From positions 1 through 23,405 of the forward strand of contig NZ_JAOXLP010000041.1 of NCBI RefSeq assembly GCF_025791835.1: a stretch of 23,405 bases of DNA, given 5' to 3'. Each line of letters starts with the position of its first letter. Within the stretch, counting starts at the first letter, position 1. The notes beneath the pieces were generated by a model. That model was not told the DNA's origin. It saw nothing but the letters and a program-made list of their open reading frames with translations, and ran no database searches. Position numbers and translations under genes: made by a program. The DNA comes from Roseomonas xinghualingensis. GTDB taxonomy: Bacteria > Pseudomonadota > Alphaproteobacteria > Acetobacterales > Acetobacteraceae. This document shows, piece after piece, positions 1 to 7,826 of this stretch.

Positions 1-103
1 GGCGCGAAGGCTGACAGAACCGCCGTGCTCACATGCAAGCCTGCATCATCCAGGGTCCCCGCAGTTGCGTCGGCATTCTCCTGGCGCAGCTTGGTGACTG
101 CTC

Positions 104-748
104 CTATCCGAGCCTGATGGTGCTTGCCTCCAGCCCCTTCTTACCCTGGACGACCTGCATGGTCACAGCCTGGCCTTCCGAGAGCGGCGCCACGCCGCTT
201 CGCTCCAAGGCCGTGGCGTGCACGAACACATCCTTGCTGCCGTCGTTCGGCGCGACGAAGCCGAAGCCCTTTTCGGCGCTGTACCATTTTACTGTGCCGC
301 GGACTTCCTCGCCCTGGGCGGGTTGCGTCGATCCGAAGCTTGGTGCAGCCGTCCGGGGCCCCCGCGGCGGCGGCGAGGCCTCCTCGCTGTCTCCGACCTC
401 GAGCACCTCCGTGACCTGCGGTCCTCGCTGACCCTGGCCCACTCGCACCCTCAGTCGGGTGCCGGGAGCGACCGCATCCATCCCTGCCTGCTGGAGGGCG
501 CTGATGTGCAGGAAGGCATCACCCGAGCCACCATCGAGCGCGACGAAGCCGAAGCCCCTCTCCGCATCGAACCTTTTGACCACTGCGCCGGCCACCGGGT
601 CCGATGTAGCGGAGGGCTGTCGTGAGAGTGCCCGCGTTTCGGACGGCGAATACGTGGGCACCGACCAACCACCGTCCTGAGGCATGTCGTCGTCGGACCC
701 GCGCTTACGGGATTTGCGGTCACGCCGCCAATCATGTTTGTCGGACAT
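104..748 (-). CDS. Double cold-shock-domain protein (CspA family)
   Basis: The 214-residue product has two cold-shock domains of about 65 residues, near residues 53-118 and 147-213, joined by a Pro/Gly-rich linker. Each domain shows the RNP1-type core: GFGFVALDGG...FLHISAL in the first and GFGFVAPNDG...VFVHATAL in the second. The first 40 residues are charged and probably disordered. The family binds single-stranded nucleic acid and acts as a cytoplasmic RNA chaperone; tandem-domain versions of about 200 residues are common in Alphaproteobacteria. The ATG at 748 follows a weak GAG-type ribosome site, and an internal Met at residue 22 is a possible alternative start. The gene stands alone, reading the same way as scpA with a gap of about 120 bases. 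The family call is secure; the regulatory role is not known. Confidence 0.93.
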   Translation of the reverse strand: MSDKHDWRRDRKSRKRGSDDDMPQDGGWSVPTYSPSETRALSRQPSATSDPVAGAVVKRFDAERGFGFVALDGGSGDAFLHISALQQAGMDAVAPGTRLRVRVGQGQRGPQVTEVLEVGDSEEASPPPRGPRTAAPSFGSTQPAQGEEVRGTVKWYSAEKGFGFVAPNDGSKDVFVHATALERSGVAPLSEGQAVTMQVVQGKKGLEASTIRLG

Positions 749-868
749 TTCTCGAACTCGAAAGAAAGAATTGGGGAGCAGGAAGCCGGACGCGCTTGTC
801 CAGCGTCATGTTTCGCATCTGCTATTCTGGGGCAGAAGCGGCCGTCATCGCCACACCTCCCGCGTCCG

Positions 869-1720
869 TCACGCCTGAACCGCCCGATATCTGATTGCAG
901 CGAAGGGTTCATGTTGATCCAGATCAAGGGTGCCATCTCGCGCGAGTTCAAGGCCAGCAATGAGGGTGCTGGCCAGCGCCGCCCGGAGCTTGAGCGGTCG
1001 TTGGTCTGCGTGCGGCGGGATCGGCGGCAGGCAGCGCTCGAGCGGCAGGCCCCCAGGATGCTGCCGGAGCAGCGCAGCGATGCGCTGCAGGGCGTCCGGA
1101 ATGCGCCAGAACTCGAGCGGGATGGGGCGGTAGGTCAACGGCGGTTCTGCCCCCTTCCCCTCCCTTCCCTCCAGCATGGTGAGCGTTGCCTCCAGGAACG
1201 CGACGTACAGCTCGGCCTGCGGGCGCGGCGGGGTGGGCGCGCCCTCTCCGCGGGCAAAGACCCGCTGCCCCAGCTGCGGCCTCGCGGCGAGCCAGTCGGC
1301 CGCTTCCCGCATGCGGGCGAGTTCGTCCAGGAGTTCGAGCCGCCGCCTCGCCTCCGCCCCGGCCTCCTCGGCGGCTTCGGGGCTGGCCGGCGCCAGCAGC
1401 TGCGCCTTGAGCAGCAGCAGCTGGCTCGCCATGACCAGCCAGTCTGCCCGCCGCTCCAGCGGGATCCGGCCACCACCATCCTCGATGGCGTCGACCAGCT
1501 GGTCGGTCAGGGTCAGGATGGAGAGCCGCCCGAGATCGACCCGCTGTCGCCGGACCATCTCGAGCAGGAAGTCGAGCGGGCCCTCGAAACCCTCCACGCT
1601 CAGCCGCGGCGCGGCATGGGCCGGAAGGGAGCGCGGTCCCCTTCCCTCCCCTTCCCAGACCTCCGCCTTGGCTGCGGGCGAAAGCTCAGCCACGGCGGCC
1701 CGCCCCGACTCGCGCCCCAC
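869..1720 (-). CDS. scpA: Segregation and condensation protein A (kleisin-like)
   Basis: The product matches ScpA, the kleisin subunit that bridges SMC heads in the bacterial condensin with ScpB. The diagnostic N-terminal motif FEGPLDFLLEMVRRQRVDL is followed by LTDQLVDAI and the helix MASQLLLLKAQLL. The C-terminal winged-helix part (residues in LKLRAALASTLIAGLELARDG...) is also present. I chose the GTG at 1720, which overlaps the upstream gene by 35 bases; a second GTG at 1693 is possible. The overlap suggests translational coupling. In most Alphaproteobacteria scpA is followed by scpB, but here the next gene is the cold-shock protein and no scpB is in the window, so the locus looks rearranged. 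Family call is strong; the start is uncertain. Confidence 0.9.
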   Translation of the reverse strand: MGRESGRAAVAELSPAAKAEVWEGEGRGPRSLPAHAAPRLSVEGFEGPLDFLLEMVRRQRVDLGRLSILTLTDQLVDAIEDGGGRIPLERRADWLVMASQLLLLKAQLLAPASPEAAEEAGAEARRRLELLDELARMREAADWLAARPQLGQRVFARGEGAPTPPRPQAELYVAFLEATLTMLEGREGKGAEPPLTYRPIPLEFWRIPDALQRIAALLRQHPGGLPLERCLPPIPPHADQRPLKLRAALASTLIAGLELARDGTLDLDQHEPFAAIRYRAVQA

Positions 1721-2474
1721 CTTTCCGCCCCGCCTCCTCCCGTGCGGGTGCCCGGCTGGGCTGGTTTGCCTCCACCTGCTGTGCCGAGCCCGGGTAGTGG
1801 GGCTGCAGTTCGAGGGAGATATCCGGCCAGGCGCGGCGCAGCCGGGCCAGGGCCGCCCAGGGCGACCAGTCGGCCGACCAGAAGCCGACCCGGAACTGCC
1901 CCATCCTTTTCCGGCGCCCATCGAGGGTGGCCGGCAGCGCCTCGGCATGGCGGAGCGGCCGGGTGACGCCCCAGTGGGCGCGCAGCCAGTCGCGACTCGC
2001 CCCCTCCTCCGGCCCCAGGGCGAGGATCGCGGCCGGGATCGGCAGCAGCCGGTGCAGGTCGAAGGGGCAGCCCCGGTCATGGGCGATCCGGGCCAGCGCC
2101 CGCTGGTGGTTCAGGGCCACTGCATCGCACAGGCGGCGCGCCAGGAGCCTGGCGCCGGTGAGGCTGATCGCCCGCACTCCGTCCTGGGGTGCGGCCATCG
2201 GCAGCAGGAAGTCCTCCTCCAGACCCGCGAGGTCCAGCACCCAGGGGATCACGCCCGACCCGGCCGCGGCGGCCCGGAAGTCTTCGACCCTCTCCGCGGG
2301 GCCGGTGACGGTCAGGGTGTTGCGCAGCCAGTCCACCGGCTCCGGGGTCGGCTGCCAGGCCTGATCCGGTGAGTCGGGCTCGGGATGGTGGCGCCCCCTT
2401 CCCTGCTCCACACCATCCAGCCACGCGGCGCCGTCAGGAATGGCGGCCGGCTCCTTCAGAGATTCGCTTGGCAT
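1686..2474 (-). CDS. Hypothetical protein upstream of scpA
   Basis: A 262-residue protein I do not recognise with confidence. The middle (around residues 90-215) is rich in aromatic residues, with segments such as VGFWSADWSPWAALARLRRAWPDI that recall the small ferredoxin-like folds seen in phage and plasmid DUF1281-type proteins; this resemblance is weak. The C-terminus is a basic, Gly/Arg-rich tail. The ATG at 2474 has a good AGGAGG ribosome site about 11 bases upstream. Its end overlaps the start of scpA, and codon use matches its neighbours, so it is probably a real gene transcribed with scpA. No function is proposed. Confidence 0.65.
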   Translation of the reverse strand: MPSESLKEPAAIPDGAAWLDGVEQGRGRHHPEPDSPDQAWQPTPEPVDWLRNTLTVTGPAERVEDFRAAAAGSGVIPWVLDLAGLEEDFLLPMAAPQDGVRAISLTGARLLARRLCDAVALNHQRALARIAHDRGCPFDLHRLLPIPAAILALGPEEGASRDWLRAHWGVTRPLRHAEALPATLDGRRKRMGQFRVGFWSADWSPWAALARLRRAWPDISLELQPHYPGSAQQVEANQPSRAPAREEAGRKGGARVGAGRRG

Positions 2475-2485
2475 CCTGCGCCGAC

Positions 2486-2496
2486 CCTCCTAGGAC
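2486..2496. promoter_or_regulatory. Back-to-back divergent Shine-Dalgarno sites
   Basis: The start codons of the divergent genes at 2474 (minus) and 2503 (plus) lie only 28 bases apart. Between them CCTCCTAGGA serves as AGGAGG on the minus strand and AGGA on the plus strand, with TCCTAGGA forming a perfect 8-base palindrome at 2488-2495. There is no room for promoters between the genes, so at least one promoter must lie inside the opposite coding region. Confidence 0.5.
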
Positions 2497-2502
2497 CGGC
2501 CG

Positions 2503-2697
2503 ATGTTCGCAAAGCCGCCCCACTCCGCGCAGGACGTGCCGGAAACCCTGGAAATTCGCATCAGCAAGGAAGGCCCAGGCCGCGGCACCTGGCGCTGGTC
2601 GATCTGGCGGGGAACCACCCTCGTCCGCCGCGCCCCGGCCAGCTTCTCGGGCGCCGAGGCTGCATACGAGGCCGGGCGCCGCGTTCTGAACCGCTGA
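2503..2697 (+). CDS. Small conserved-looking hypothetical protein
   Basis: A 64-residue protein with an AGGA ribosome site 8 bases before the ATG. It contains a beta-strand-like core (LEIRISKEG...GTWRWSIWRGTTLVRRAP) followed by a helix (GAEAAYEAGRRVL). This pattern fits a small cytoplasmic alpha/beta protein of the type often annotated as hypothetical in Acetobacteraceae. It stands divergent from the gene ending at 1686. Its third-position GC matches the backbone genes. Function is unknown. Confidence 0.55.
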   Translation: MFAKPPHSAQDVPETLEIRISKEGPGRGTWRWSIWRGTTLVRRAPASFSGAEAAYEAGRRVLNR

Positions 2698-2746
2698 CGG
2701 TCCGGCCCGTTCAGCAAGGCGCGTCCCCGCCCCGCGCCGAACGCCG

Positions 2747-2830
2747 TCACAGGTCGAGCAGCCGCGCCGGGCTGTCCTGGGTGATCTTCGCCCGGCGCCG
2801 GTAGCCCTGGGTGGTGGCGAGGCTCCGCTG
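2747..2830 (-). pseudogene. C-terminal tail of a tyrosine recombinase, cut by the tni transposon
   Basis: Reading inward from the left end of the tni transposon on the minus strand gives QRSLATTQGYRRRAKI and continues to SPARLLDL and a TGA stop. The pattern (H/Q)RSLATTQGYRR is the conserved C-terminal box of phage-integrase/XerC-type recombinases, including the nucleophilic tyrosine (the Y of GY). Only 27 residues remain. The rest of the gene is not found beyond the right end of the transposon, so the flank is not a simple insertion site. The fragment is far too short for the usual gene callers. Confidence 0.6.
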
Positions 2831-2831
2831 C

Positions 2832-2896
2832 TGTGGCTTTTCCTTAAAGCGTAGAATCTCCGGATTGCGAATTCCTCATCCTTAGATCGTAGACTC
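2832..2896 (+). repeat. Left end of tni transposon with transposase-binding repeats
   Basis: The terminal inverted repeat starts TGTGGCTTTTCC. CGTAGAATC follows at 2850-2858 (18 bases from the tip) and a second copy, CGTAGACTC, at 2888-2896 (56 bases from the tip), the latter reaching into the last codons of tniQ. Members of this group usually carry several transposase-binding repeats at each end; these are the likely TniA sites. Confidence 0.65.
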
Positions 2897-3952
2897 GGGC
2901 ACCTTGTTCCACTTCCTCTGACGCCCGGCGAGCTCCGCCCGGTCATCGTCTTTCAGGCGTCGGTGCAGAGTGGCGAGGTCGGCCTGCCAGGGGCCAGTTG
3001 ACTGGCAGAACTGTCGCCGCAGGCTTTGCGGACCTGTCAGGACCGTCGCTGTTGCCAGCAACACGTGCCGCTCGTGGAGGGACAGGGTGGGGAAGTCGAC
3101 TGGGCCAGGTCGGCGCCGCTGCGCGACATGCCAAGGGCTGTCCAGGAGGTCAGACGCAAAGGCCTCATAGACGAGACGGTCGGGGTAGTGCCGGTCCGCC
3201 CGAGTGAAGGCCCAGACGAGATCATATGTGACCCTCGCCCGCCCCTCTCCGACCGTACCACGCCGCCGGGTTTCCTGTGCAGCTCCTGCCAAGATGCCGT
3301 CCTGGATGGTCGCCATCTGTCGGTGAAGACCGGCCGCCTCGTTATCGGCAAATGGCGGGCCTGCCCAGGATGTCACTGGGGCGGAGGGGGCTTGAGCGAT
3401 GGCGCAGACCGCCCGGTTGGAGTGCCGGTGGCGACGCAGGAAGTCGGACCAGATCGGATGCGAGATGCTGCCCACATGGCCCTCCACGAGGGGGACGTGG
3501 TGAATAGAGCAGACGGTGCGCGGGGCGAGTATCCAGGCGCGCGTCAGCCAAGAGATCCCACGGTCCGCCCTCTGCCTCTCCAGGCAGTGTGGACAGGCGG
3601 CGTAACGCAGCCGCGGCGAGCGATGGCCGTCCGGGACGAAGGTGCCCCGGGCCACGAGGTGGAGCCCCCAGGAATACGCGGCGGCGATGGTGTGCGCCGC
3701 CAGGTGCTCGATGCTTATGCCCAGGAGCGCAGCCACGGGTCTCAGCGCGCCCTTGGCGGTGCCGAGATCCACCTCCGACAGCTCTATAGGCTTGGCGGAC
3801 CGAGGAGCGGCGCCGAGCAGCAGAGCCTGGAGCGGGCGGTCGTAGAACCGGGCGGTTCGGTCGAGCCAGGAGGAGATGAGCTCGTCCCGCTCCATCGGTG
3901 GGATGATCGGCAAGCCTCGCAGCGACGTGGAGGCCCCCTGCCCCGCCCTCAC
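2882..3952 (-). CDS. tniQ: TniQ family target-selection protein
   Basis: A 356-residue TniQ/TnsD-type protein. Near the N-terminus LPIIPPMERDELISSWLDRTA is the family hallmark. A zinc-binding motif follows, with CPHC near residue 120 and then C-x2-HH in the segment TVCSIHHVPL. TniQ proteins link target recognition to the TniA/TniB machinery. The start ATG overlaps the tniB stop as ATGA, implying translational coupling. The last codons overlap the second transposase-binding repeat of the left end. There is no adjacent CRISPR array or Cas gene, so this is not a CRISPR-associated transposon. It looks intact. Confidence 0.88.
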   Translation of the reverse strand: MRAGQGASTSLRGLPIIPPMERDELISSWLDRTARFYDRPLQALLLGAAPRSAKPIELSEVDLGTAKGALRPVAALLGISIEHLAAHTIAAAYSWGLHLVARGTFVPDGHRSPRLRYAACPHCLERQRADRGISWLTRAWILAPRTVCSIHHVPLVEGHVGSISHPIWSDFLRRHRHSNRAVCAIAQAPSAPVTSWAGPPFADNEAAGLHRQMATIQDGILAGAAQETRRRGTVGEGRARVTYDLVWAFTRADRHYPDRLVYEAFASDLLDSPWHVAQRRRPGPVDFPTLSLHERHVLLATATVLTGPQSLRRQFCQSTGPWQADLATLHRRLKDDDRAELAGRQRKWNKVPESTI

Positions 3953-4860
3953 AGAACTGCGTCAATGCGGCGCCGCTGCTCCATGGAGAGCAGCGGCGCT
4001 CGCGCCGGCAGGGCCTCGAAGCCCTCCAGGGTGATGCGCTCGGCGCCGCCGCGGATGGCCTCCACCGCGAGCCGTTCCAGCAGGCGCACGATGCGTACCG
4101 TGATCCCCTCGGTCAGTTTCAGGATGGCCGTCCGCACCCTGTCCTGGTCGAGTTCCGAAGGGCGCCGAAGCGGTAGGATTGCAGCGTAGCTCGCCAGTAG
4201 GCGCCGGAATGCGAGATTGCTGGTCCAGCGCGGCAGCTCGACGGATTCGAACCGGTCCGCGAGCCCGCCATCGGTCAGTAGGGCCCGGCGCGCCTCGGGC
4301 GTGCCGGCGCAAACCAGCGGCATCTCGAGCTCGTTAGCCAGCAGCCGGATCACATTGAGGAAGACCCGTTGCTGGCGGTCGCCGCCCACCAGCAGGGCGT
4401 GGATCTCGTCGATCACCAGGACGCGGGCGCCGATGATCCGGAGGGCGTCCCGGGCCATTCGCCGGGCCCGGATGCGACTCACCTCGCCCACCAGCGGCAG
4501 CCCGAGGGCACCGAGCAGTTCCTCGTAGAAGGGCACCTCTGCTGGCTCGGGGGGCAGCTGCATGAGAACGACCGGCATCTGCGTCAGCCCCAAACGGGGG
4601 TCGATCACCTTCGGGTGGTCACGACTGAACTTCCGCAGGATCATGGTCTTGCCCATGCCGGTGCGGCCGTGGACGAGAAGGCAGGGCATGCGGTTGCGCT
4701 GCGGGTAGGTGAGAAGGTCCTCCATTGCCGCCAGCGCCAACTCGGCAGCCGGATGGCTGATCCAGCGCTCGGCACGGATCCACTGAATACGCTCGTCGTT
4801 CGGCAGGTCGGCGAGTGCGCGGTGCTGGGGGTCGAGGTGCTCGTACTTGGTCACGACCAC
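3949..4860 (-). CDS. tniB: TniB AAA+ ATPase, transposition regulator
   Basis: A 303-residue ATP-binding protein of the TniB/TnsC type. The Walker A motif GRTGMGKT is at residues 65-72 and the Walker B motif VLVIDEIHAL has its acidic pair at residues 151-152. The N-terminal YEHLDPQHRALADLPNDERI stretch is typical of TniB. In the family, the ATPase forms filaments on target DNA and recruits the transposase. It overlaps tniA upstream by 10 bases and tniQ downstream by 4 bases, so the three genes form one translational unit. No disabling change is visible. Confidence 0.92.
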   Translation of the reverse strand: MVVTKYEHLDPQHRALADLPNDERIQWIRAERWISHPAAELALAAMEDLLTYPQRNRMPCLLVHGRTGMGKTMILRKFSRDHPKVIDPRLGLTQMPVVLMQLPPEPAEVPFYEELLGALGLPLVGEVSRIRARRMARDALRIIGARVLVIDEIHALLVGGDRQQRVFLNVIRLLANELEMPLVCAGTPEARRALLTDGGLADRFESVELPRWTSNLAFRRLLASYAAILPLRRPSELDQDRVRTAILKLTEGITVRIVRLLERLAVEAIRGGAERITLEGFEALPARAPLLSMEQRRRIDAVL

Positions 4861-6500
4861 TCCTCGACGGGGAAGGGAAGGACTGGCCCAGCGTTGTTTT
4901 CGTCGGGCTCTGGATTGCAGGGCTGTCGAGCAGCGGGGGCGGACGATGCGCCCCGATGCAGGGCACGGCGTGTCCGCTCCCGCTCGCGGCGGGCCGCCTG
5001 GGTTCGGGTCGCGGCCTCCTCGACCAATGCCCTCTGCTCAGCCATGGAAGCGAAGACCTGCCGCTGGGTCGGATGCTTCTCGCCCGCGGCGAGAAGCCGG
5101 CGGGAGGCCGCCCGCACCTCGGCCAGCGTCGCGGGAGCCTGTCGCACGTCGCTGTATGGGATCGTCCAGTAGATCCCGTCGGGATCGCGGAGGTAAACCC
5201 GCGACATATCGCGCGGGTCGTAGCGAACCACGAACTTCTGGTGCGGCTTGGCGAGGAAGGTCGACAGGACCCCGTCCGAGTAAGTGATGTTGAACAGGGA
5301 TACGCCGCGGCGCTGGACGGTACGGAGCTGGAAAGGCAGGAAGTCGAGGTAGAAGCGATCCGGATCCGGCGGTTGCCGGTGCGGCACCTCCAACTCCGCC
5401 ACGGCCTCGGTCCAGGCGACGATCGGCGGCTTTCCGAGGCCACGATGGATCGAGTGATGATAAACGCCGGTGATCTGGTGCACGAGCCAGGTCTCAAGCT
5501 CGTCGAGCGTCATCACCGCTCGGCCCTCGGGGTCATCCCCGCGCGTCGCCACGCTGCCGCCGGTCGCACCAGGCAATAATCGGAGGGCACCCATCATCGT
5601 CCCGATCAGGCGCTCGATGTGCCCGCCCCAATGCGGCGTGGCCGGCGGGCGATATTCCAGTTCAATGCCGTACTGGGCCGCACCGCGCCTCAGCGCCTGG
5701 GCTCGGAACTCCTTGGCGTTGTCCAGGTGCAATCGCGCAGGCAGTCCTGACACCGGCCAGGCGAGGTCCACCTCCCTCCCCTGCAGGTACTCACCTTTGG
5801 GAAGCACAGCCTGGCTGAGCACCATCGAAACGGATAGAGCCGACGGCGGGTCAAGGCTGAGATAGAAGCCGGCCACCATGCGGGTGGCGACGTCGATCGC
5901 CAGGGTGAGCCAGGGCCGGCACAGTACGCGCCTGTCCTGCTGCGATACGACGAAGACATCGGCGAGGGTGTGGTCGATCTGCACGAGGCCGAGCGGTTTG
6001 TCCTCGGACAGGCGGCCCACGATGAGGCCGAGCCTGCTCCGGGCGGCGGCTGCACCCTCACGGCGCCTGACGACCTCGCGTCGATCGAGTGCCCGCACCC
6101 TCGGTGCAACAGCCTTGTAGCTCGGCGCGGTCAGGCCCCTCTCAGCGCATCGGCGTGCGATCTCGCGCACCAGTACCGCGACGCTGGGCCGCTGCCGATC
6201 GAGGTAGAACTCATCAATCGCCTCGCCGATGATCCTCTCGATATCGTTGCCCAGGATGCGGGCGCCGACCCTACGGCCGCGGGAGCGGGGCAGGACAGCA
6301 GTGACGGTCCGCTCCGCCCGCAGGCGGCGCAGCAGGCGGTAGCAATATGCCCGCCCGATGCCGAGATCCCGGGCCGCAGCCTCGACCTCAGCCCGCGTGG
6401 TCCGTTCGACGGCCGCCAGCGGCGCGAGCACTTGAAACCGCTCCTCGCCAGCGGCCCAGGTCGAGGCATCAGGGGCCTGTATGTCGACCGCGACCGCCAT
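4851..6500 (-). CDS. tniA: TniA DDE transposase
   Basis: A 549-residue transposase with an N-terminal helix-turn-helix region (residues 35-70), an rve-type integrase core and a Mu-transposase-like C-terminal beta domain. The likely catalytic triad is D176 (in VQIDHTLAD), D260 (in LHLDNAKEF) and E296 (in GGHIERLIGT). Length and layout fit TniA/TnsB. It is the first gene of the tniABQ unit and lies about 125 bases from the right tip. That gap holds the likely binding repeats and would also hold the promoter. All motifs are intact, so the element may still be mobile despite lacking a target-site duplication. Confidence 0.93.
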   Translation of the reverse strand: MAVAVDIQAPDASTWAAGEERFQVLAPLAAVERTTRAEVEAAARDLGIGRAYCYRLLRRLRAERTVTAVLPRSRGRRVGARILGNDIERIIGEAIDEFYLDRQRPSVAVLVREIARRCAERGLTAPSYKAVAPRVRALDRREVVRRREGAAAARSRLGLIVGRLSEDKPLGLVQIDHTLADVFVVSQQDRRVLCRPWLTLAIDVATRMVAGFYLSLDPPSALSVSMVLSQAVLPKGEYLQGREVDLAWPVSGLPARLHLDNAKEFRAQALRRGAAQYGIELEYRPPATPHWGGHIERLIGTMMGALRLLPGATGGSVATRGDDPEGRAVMTLDELETWLVHQITGVYHHSIHRGLGKPPIVAWTEAVAELEVPHRQPPDPDRFYLDFLPFQLRTVQRRGVSLFNITYSDGVLSTFLAKPHQKFVVRYDPRDMSRVYLRDPDGIYWTIPYSDVRQAPATLAEVRAASRRLLAAGEKHPTQRQVFASMAEQRALVEEAATRTQAARRERERTRRALHRGASSAPAARQPCNPEPDENNAGPVLPFPVEEWS

Positions 6501-6519
6501 TCACGACTCGAAATCAGAA

Positions 6520-6625
6520 CGAGTCCACTCTCATCGGAAGCGAGTCGCCAATTCAAGGGAAATCGGCCGGAGCAAGTAGCTGATTCTCTTAAAGACCTGA
6601 GTCTACGTTTCTCTGAAAACTCACA
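6520..6625 (-). repeat. Right end of tni transposon with transposase-binding repeats
   Basis: Reading inward from 6625 on the minus strand, the tip is TGTGAGTTTTC, followed 18 bases in by CGTAGACTC (6607-6599). Further in, GACTCG recurs at 79 and 100 bases from the tip, matching the GACTCG core of the second left-end repeat. The ends are therefore asymmetric in repeat number, as is usual for Tn7-like elements. Confidence 0.6.
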
Positions 6626-6685
6626 GGTGGCGATGATGGCGATGTTGGCAAGGACATCGTTGCGGGCGGACAGGTAGGCGGTCTC
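6626..6685 (-). pseudogene. Short remnant of a cation-efflux (CDF-type) transporter
   Basis: Immediately outside the right transposon tip, the minus strand encodes ETAYLSARNDVLANIAIIAT in one frame. The pattern (S/C)(A/S)RND(V/A)(L/I)AN(I/V) followed by a hydrophobic stretch is characteristic of a transmembrane region in cation diffusion facilitators. Only about 20 codons survive between the end of modC and the transposon. The fragment is short, so the call rests on one motif. Confidence 0.45.
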
Positions 6686-7826
6686 ACGAGGTAGGTATTT
6701 GCCGCATAAGGTGTATGCCGTCGCGTAGCAGGGCCACCGCGAACTTCTTGTCCACGACAAGACCAGCTGTGCGCGCCGCGTGCAGCGGCATGTCGAAGGA
6801 CAGGGTCCCGCCTTCCGGCGAGGTGATCTTGAGCGTGACGCGCATGGCCCCCCCGAGCCCCACGAGAGCGGACACTTGCCCTACAACAGAGTTCTCGCCC
6901 TTGCACGCCGTCGAAAGATCCTGCGGATGCGGGATTACCGCAGCACCTGCCACCAACCAGTCCACTGTCTCGCCGGGCGCGAAGGCTGGAGCGTGCTCTG
7001 CCCGCACCGTCCGTTCGCCCCATCGGAGTAGGGTGACGCCCGAGGTCGGGTCGTGTCGCTCTACCTTTCCCCGAAAGATATTCCGCAGATCGAGCAGGCG
7101 GGCGACCTCGGCGCTGACTGGACGCGCCAGCAGCTCTGCGGCCGGGGCGGTTTGGAGGCCGCGCCCGTGGTGCAGGACGCAGATCCGATCGCCGAGTGCG
7201 GCCGCCTCCTCCAGGTCGTGGGTGACGAGGAGAACCGGGATCGAGAGCACGCGGCGCAGGGCCGCCAACTCTTCTTGCAGCTGCCGCCGCGTGGCCCGAT
7301 CCACGGCGGAAAAAGGTTCGTCCAGCAACAGCACGGCGGGATCACGCGCCAGGGCGCGGGCGACGGCGACGCGCTGTTGCTGGCCCCCCGACATTTCTGC
7401 CGGGCGACGCTCCTCCAAACCGGAAAGGCGGACCAATGTCAGAAGTTCCCGAGCCCGGTCGTGGCGCCTGCCGCGCGGCAGATGGCCCATCGCGGCGGCG
7501 ACGTTGCCAAGTGCCGTCATGTGCGGGAACAGCGCGTAGTCTTGAAACACCATGCCCACGGCGCGGCGATGCGGTGGCAGATCGACGCCTGTCCCGGTGT
7601 CCAGCCATACGGCATCATTGCAGATCACCCGACCCGTTTCCGGGCGGTGCAGCCCAGCCAGACAGCGTAGTGCGGTGGACTTGCCGGCCCCTGACGGGCC
7701 AACGAGGGCCAGGACCTCACCCGGTGCGCAAGCGAGATCCAGATCAAGCGGGATGGGGCCGGCGGCGCGCAGGCGCACCGTTAGGCCGGGCTTGGCCGTG
7801 GTCGCGACTGCGCTGCCGTCAGGCAT
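6684..7826 (-). CDS. modC: Molybdate ABC transporter ATP-binding protein
   Basis: A 380-residue ABC ATPase powering molybdate import. Walker A GPSGAGKS (residues 43-50), the ABC signature MSGGQQQRVAVARAL, Walker B VLLLDEPF and the H-loop THDLEEA are intact. The C-terminal 120 residues form a TOBE/MopI-like oxyanion-binding region. I chose the ATG at 7826, which overlaps the end of modB by 8 bases; the upstream extension to 7931 only shadows modB. The last residues (HLMRQIPTS) lie right at a junction with a foreign fragment, so the native C-terminus may have been slightly altered. Confidence 0.93.
   Translation of the reverse strand: MPDGSAVATTAKPGLTVRLRAAGPIPLDLDLACAPGEVLALVGPSGAGKSTALRCLAGLHRPETGRVICNDAVWLDTGTGVDLPPHRRAVGMVFQDYALFPHMTALGNVAAAMGHLPRGRRHDRARELLTLVRLSGLEERRPAEMSGGQQQRVAVARALARDPAVLLLDEPFSAVDRATRRQLQEELAALRRVLSIPVLLVTHDLEEAAALGDRICVLHHGRGLQTAPAAELLARPVSAEVARLLDLRNIFRGKVERHDPTSGVTLLRWGERTVRAEHAPAFAPGETVDWLVAGAAVIPHPQDLSTACKGENSVVGQVSALVGLGGAMRVTLKITSPEGGTLSFDMPLHAARTAGLVVDKKFAVALLRDGIHLMRQIPTS

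Larger units (their letters stand above)
2832..6625 (-). mobile_element. Minimal tniA-tniB-tniQ transposon (Tn5053/Tn402/Tn7-like) without cargo
   Basis: The element contains only tniA, tniB and tniQ, in that order on the minus strand, with each gene overlapping the next. The ends are inverted copies: TGTGGCTTTTCC at 2832 reading right, and TGTGAGTTTTC at 6625 reading left. Both carry CGTAGA exactly 18 bases in from the tip. The tips begin with TGT, as in Tn7-like elements. The left tip lies only 50 bases past the tniQ stop, so there is no space for cargo and no resolvase gene is present. The flanking five bases (GCTGC left, GGTGG right) do not match, so no target-site duplication remains. 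Confidence 0.8.

Noticed and set aside
734..1966. 410-codon plus-strand frame
   Set aside because: Antisense to scpA; Gly/Arg/Pro-rich and without motifs.
1176..2372. Long plus-strand frame of about 400 codons
   Set aside because: It is the antisense shadow of scpA and the gene upstream of it, with low-complexity Ser/Arg-rich translation; common in high-GC DNA.
3026..4189. Long plus-strand frame opposite tniQ and tniB
   Set aside because: Shadow of the two tni genes; no domain is recognisable and the opposite frames carry clear motifs.
2832..6625. CRISPR-associated transposon
   Set aside because: tniQ, a TnsC-like ATPase and a TnsB-like transposase are present, but there is no repeat array or Cas gene inside or next to the element.
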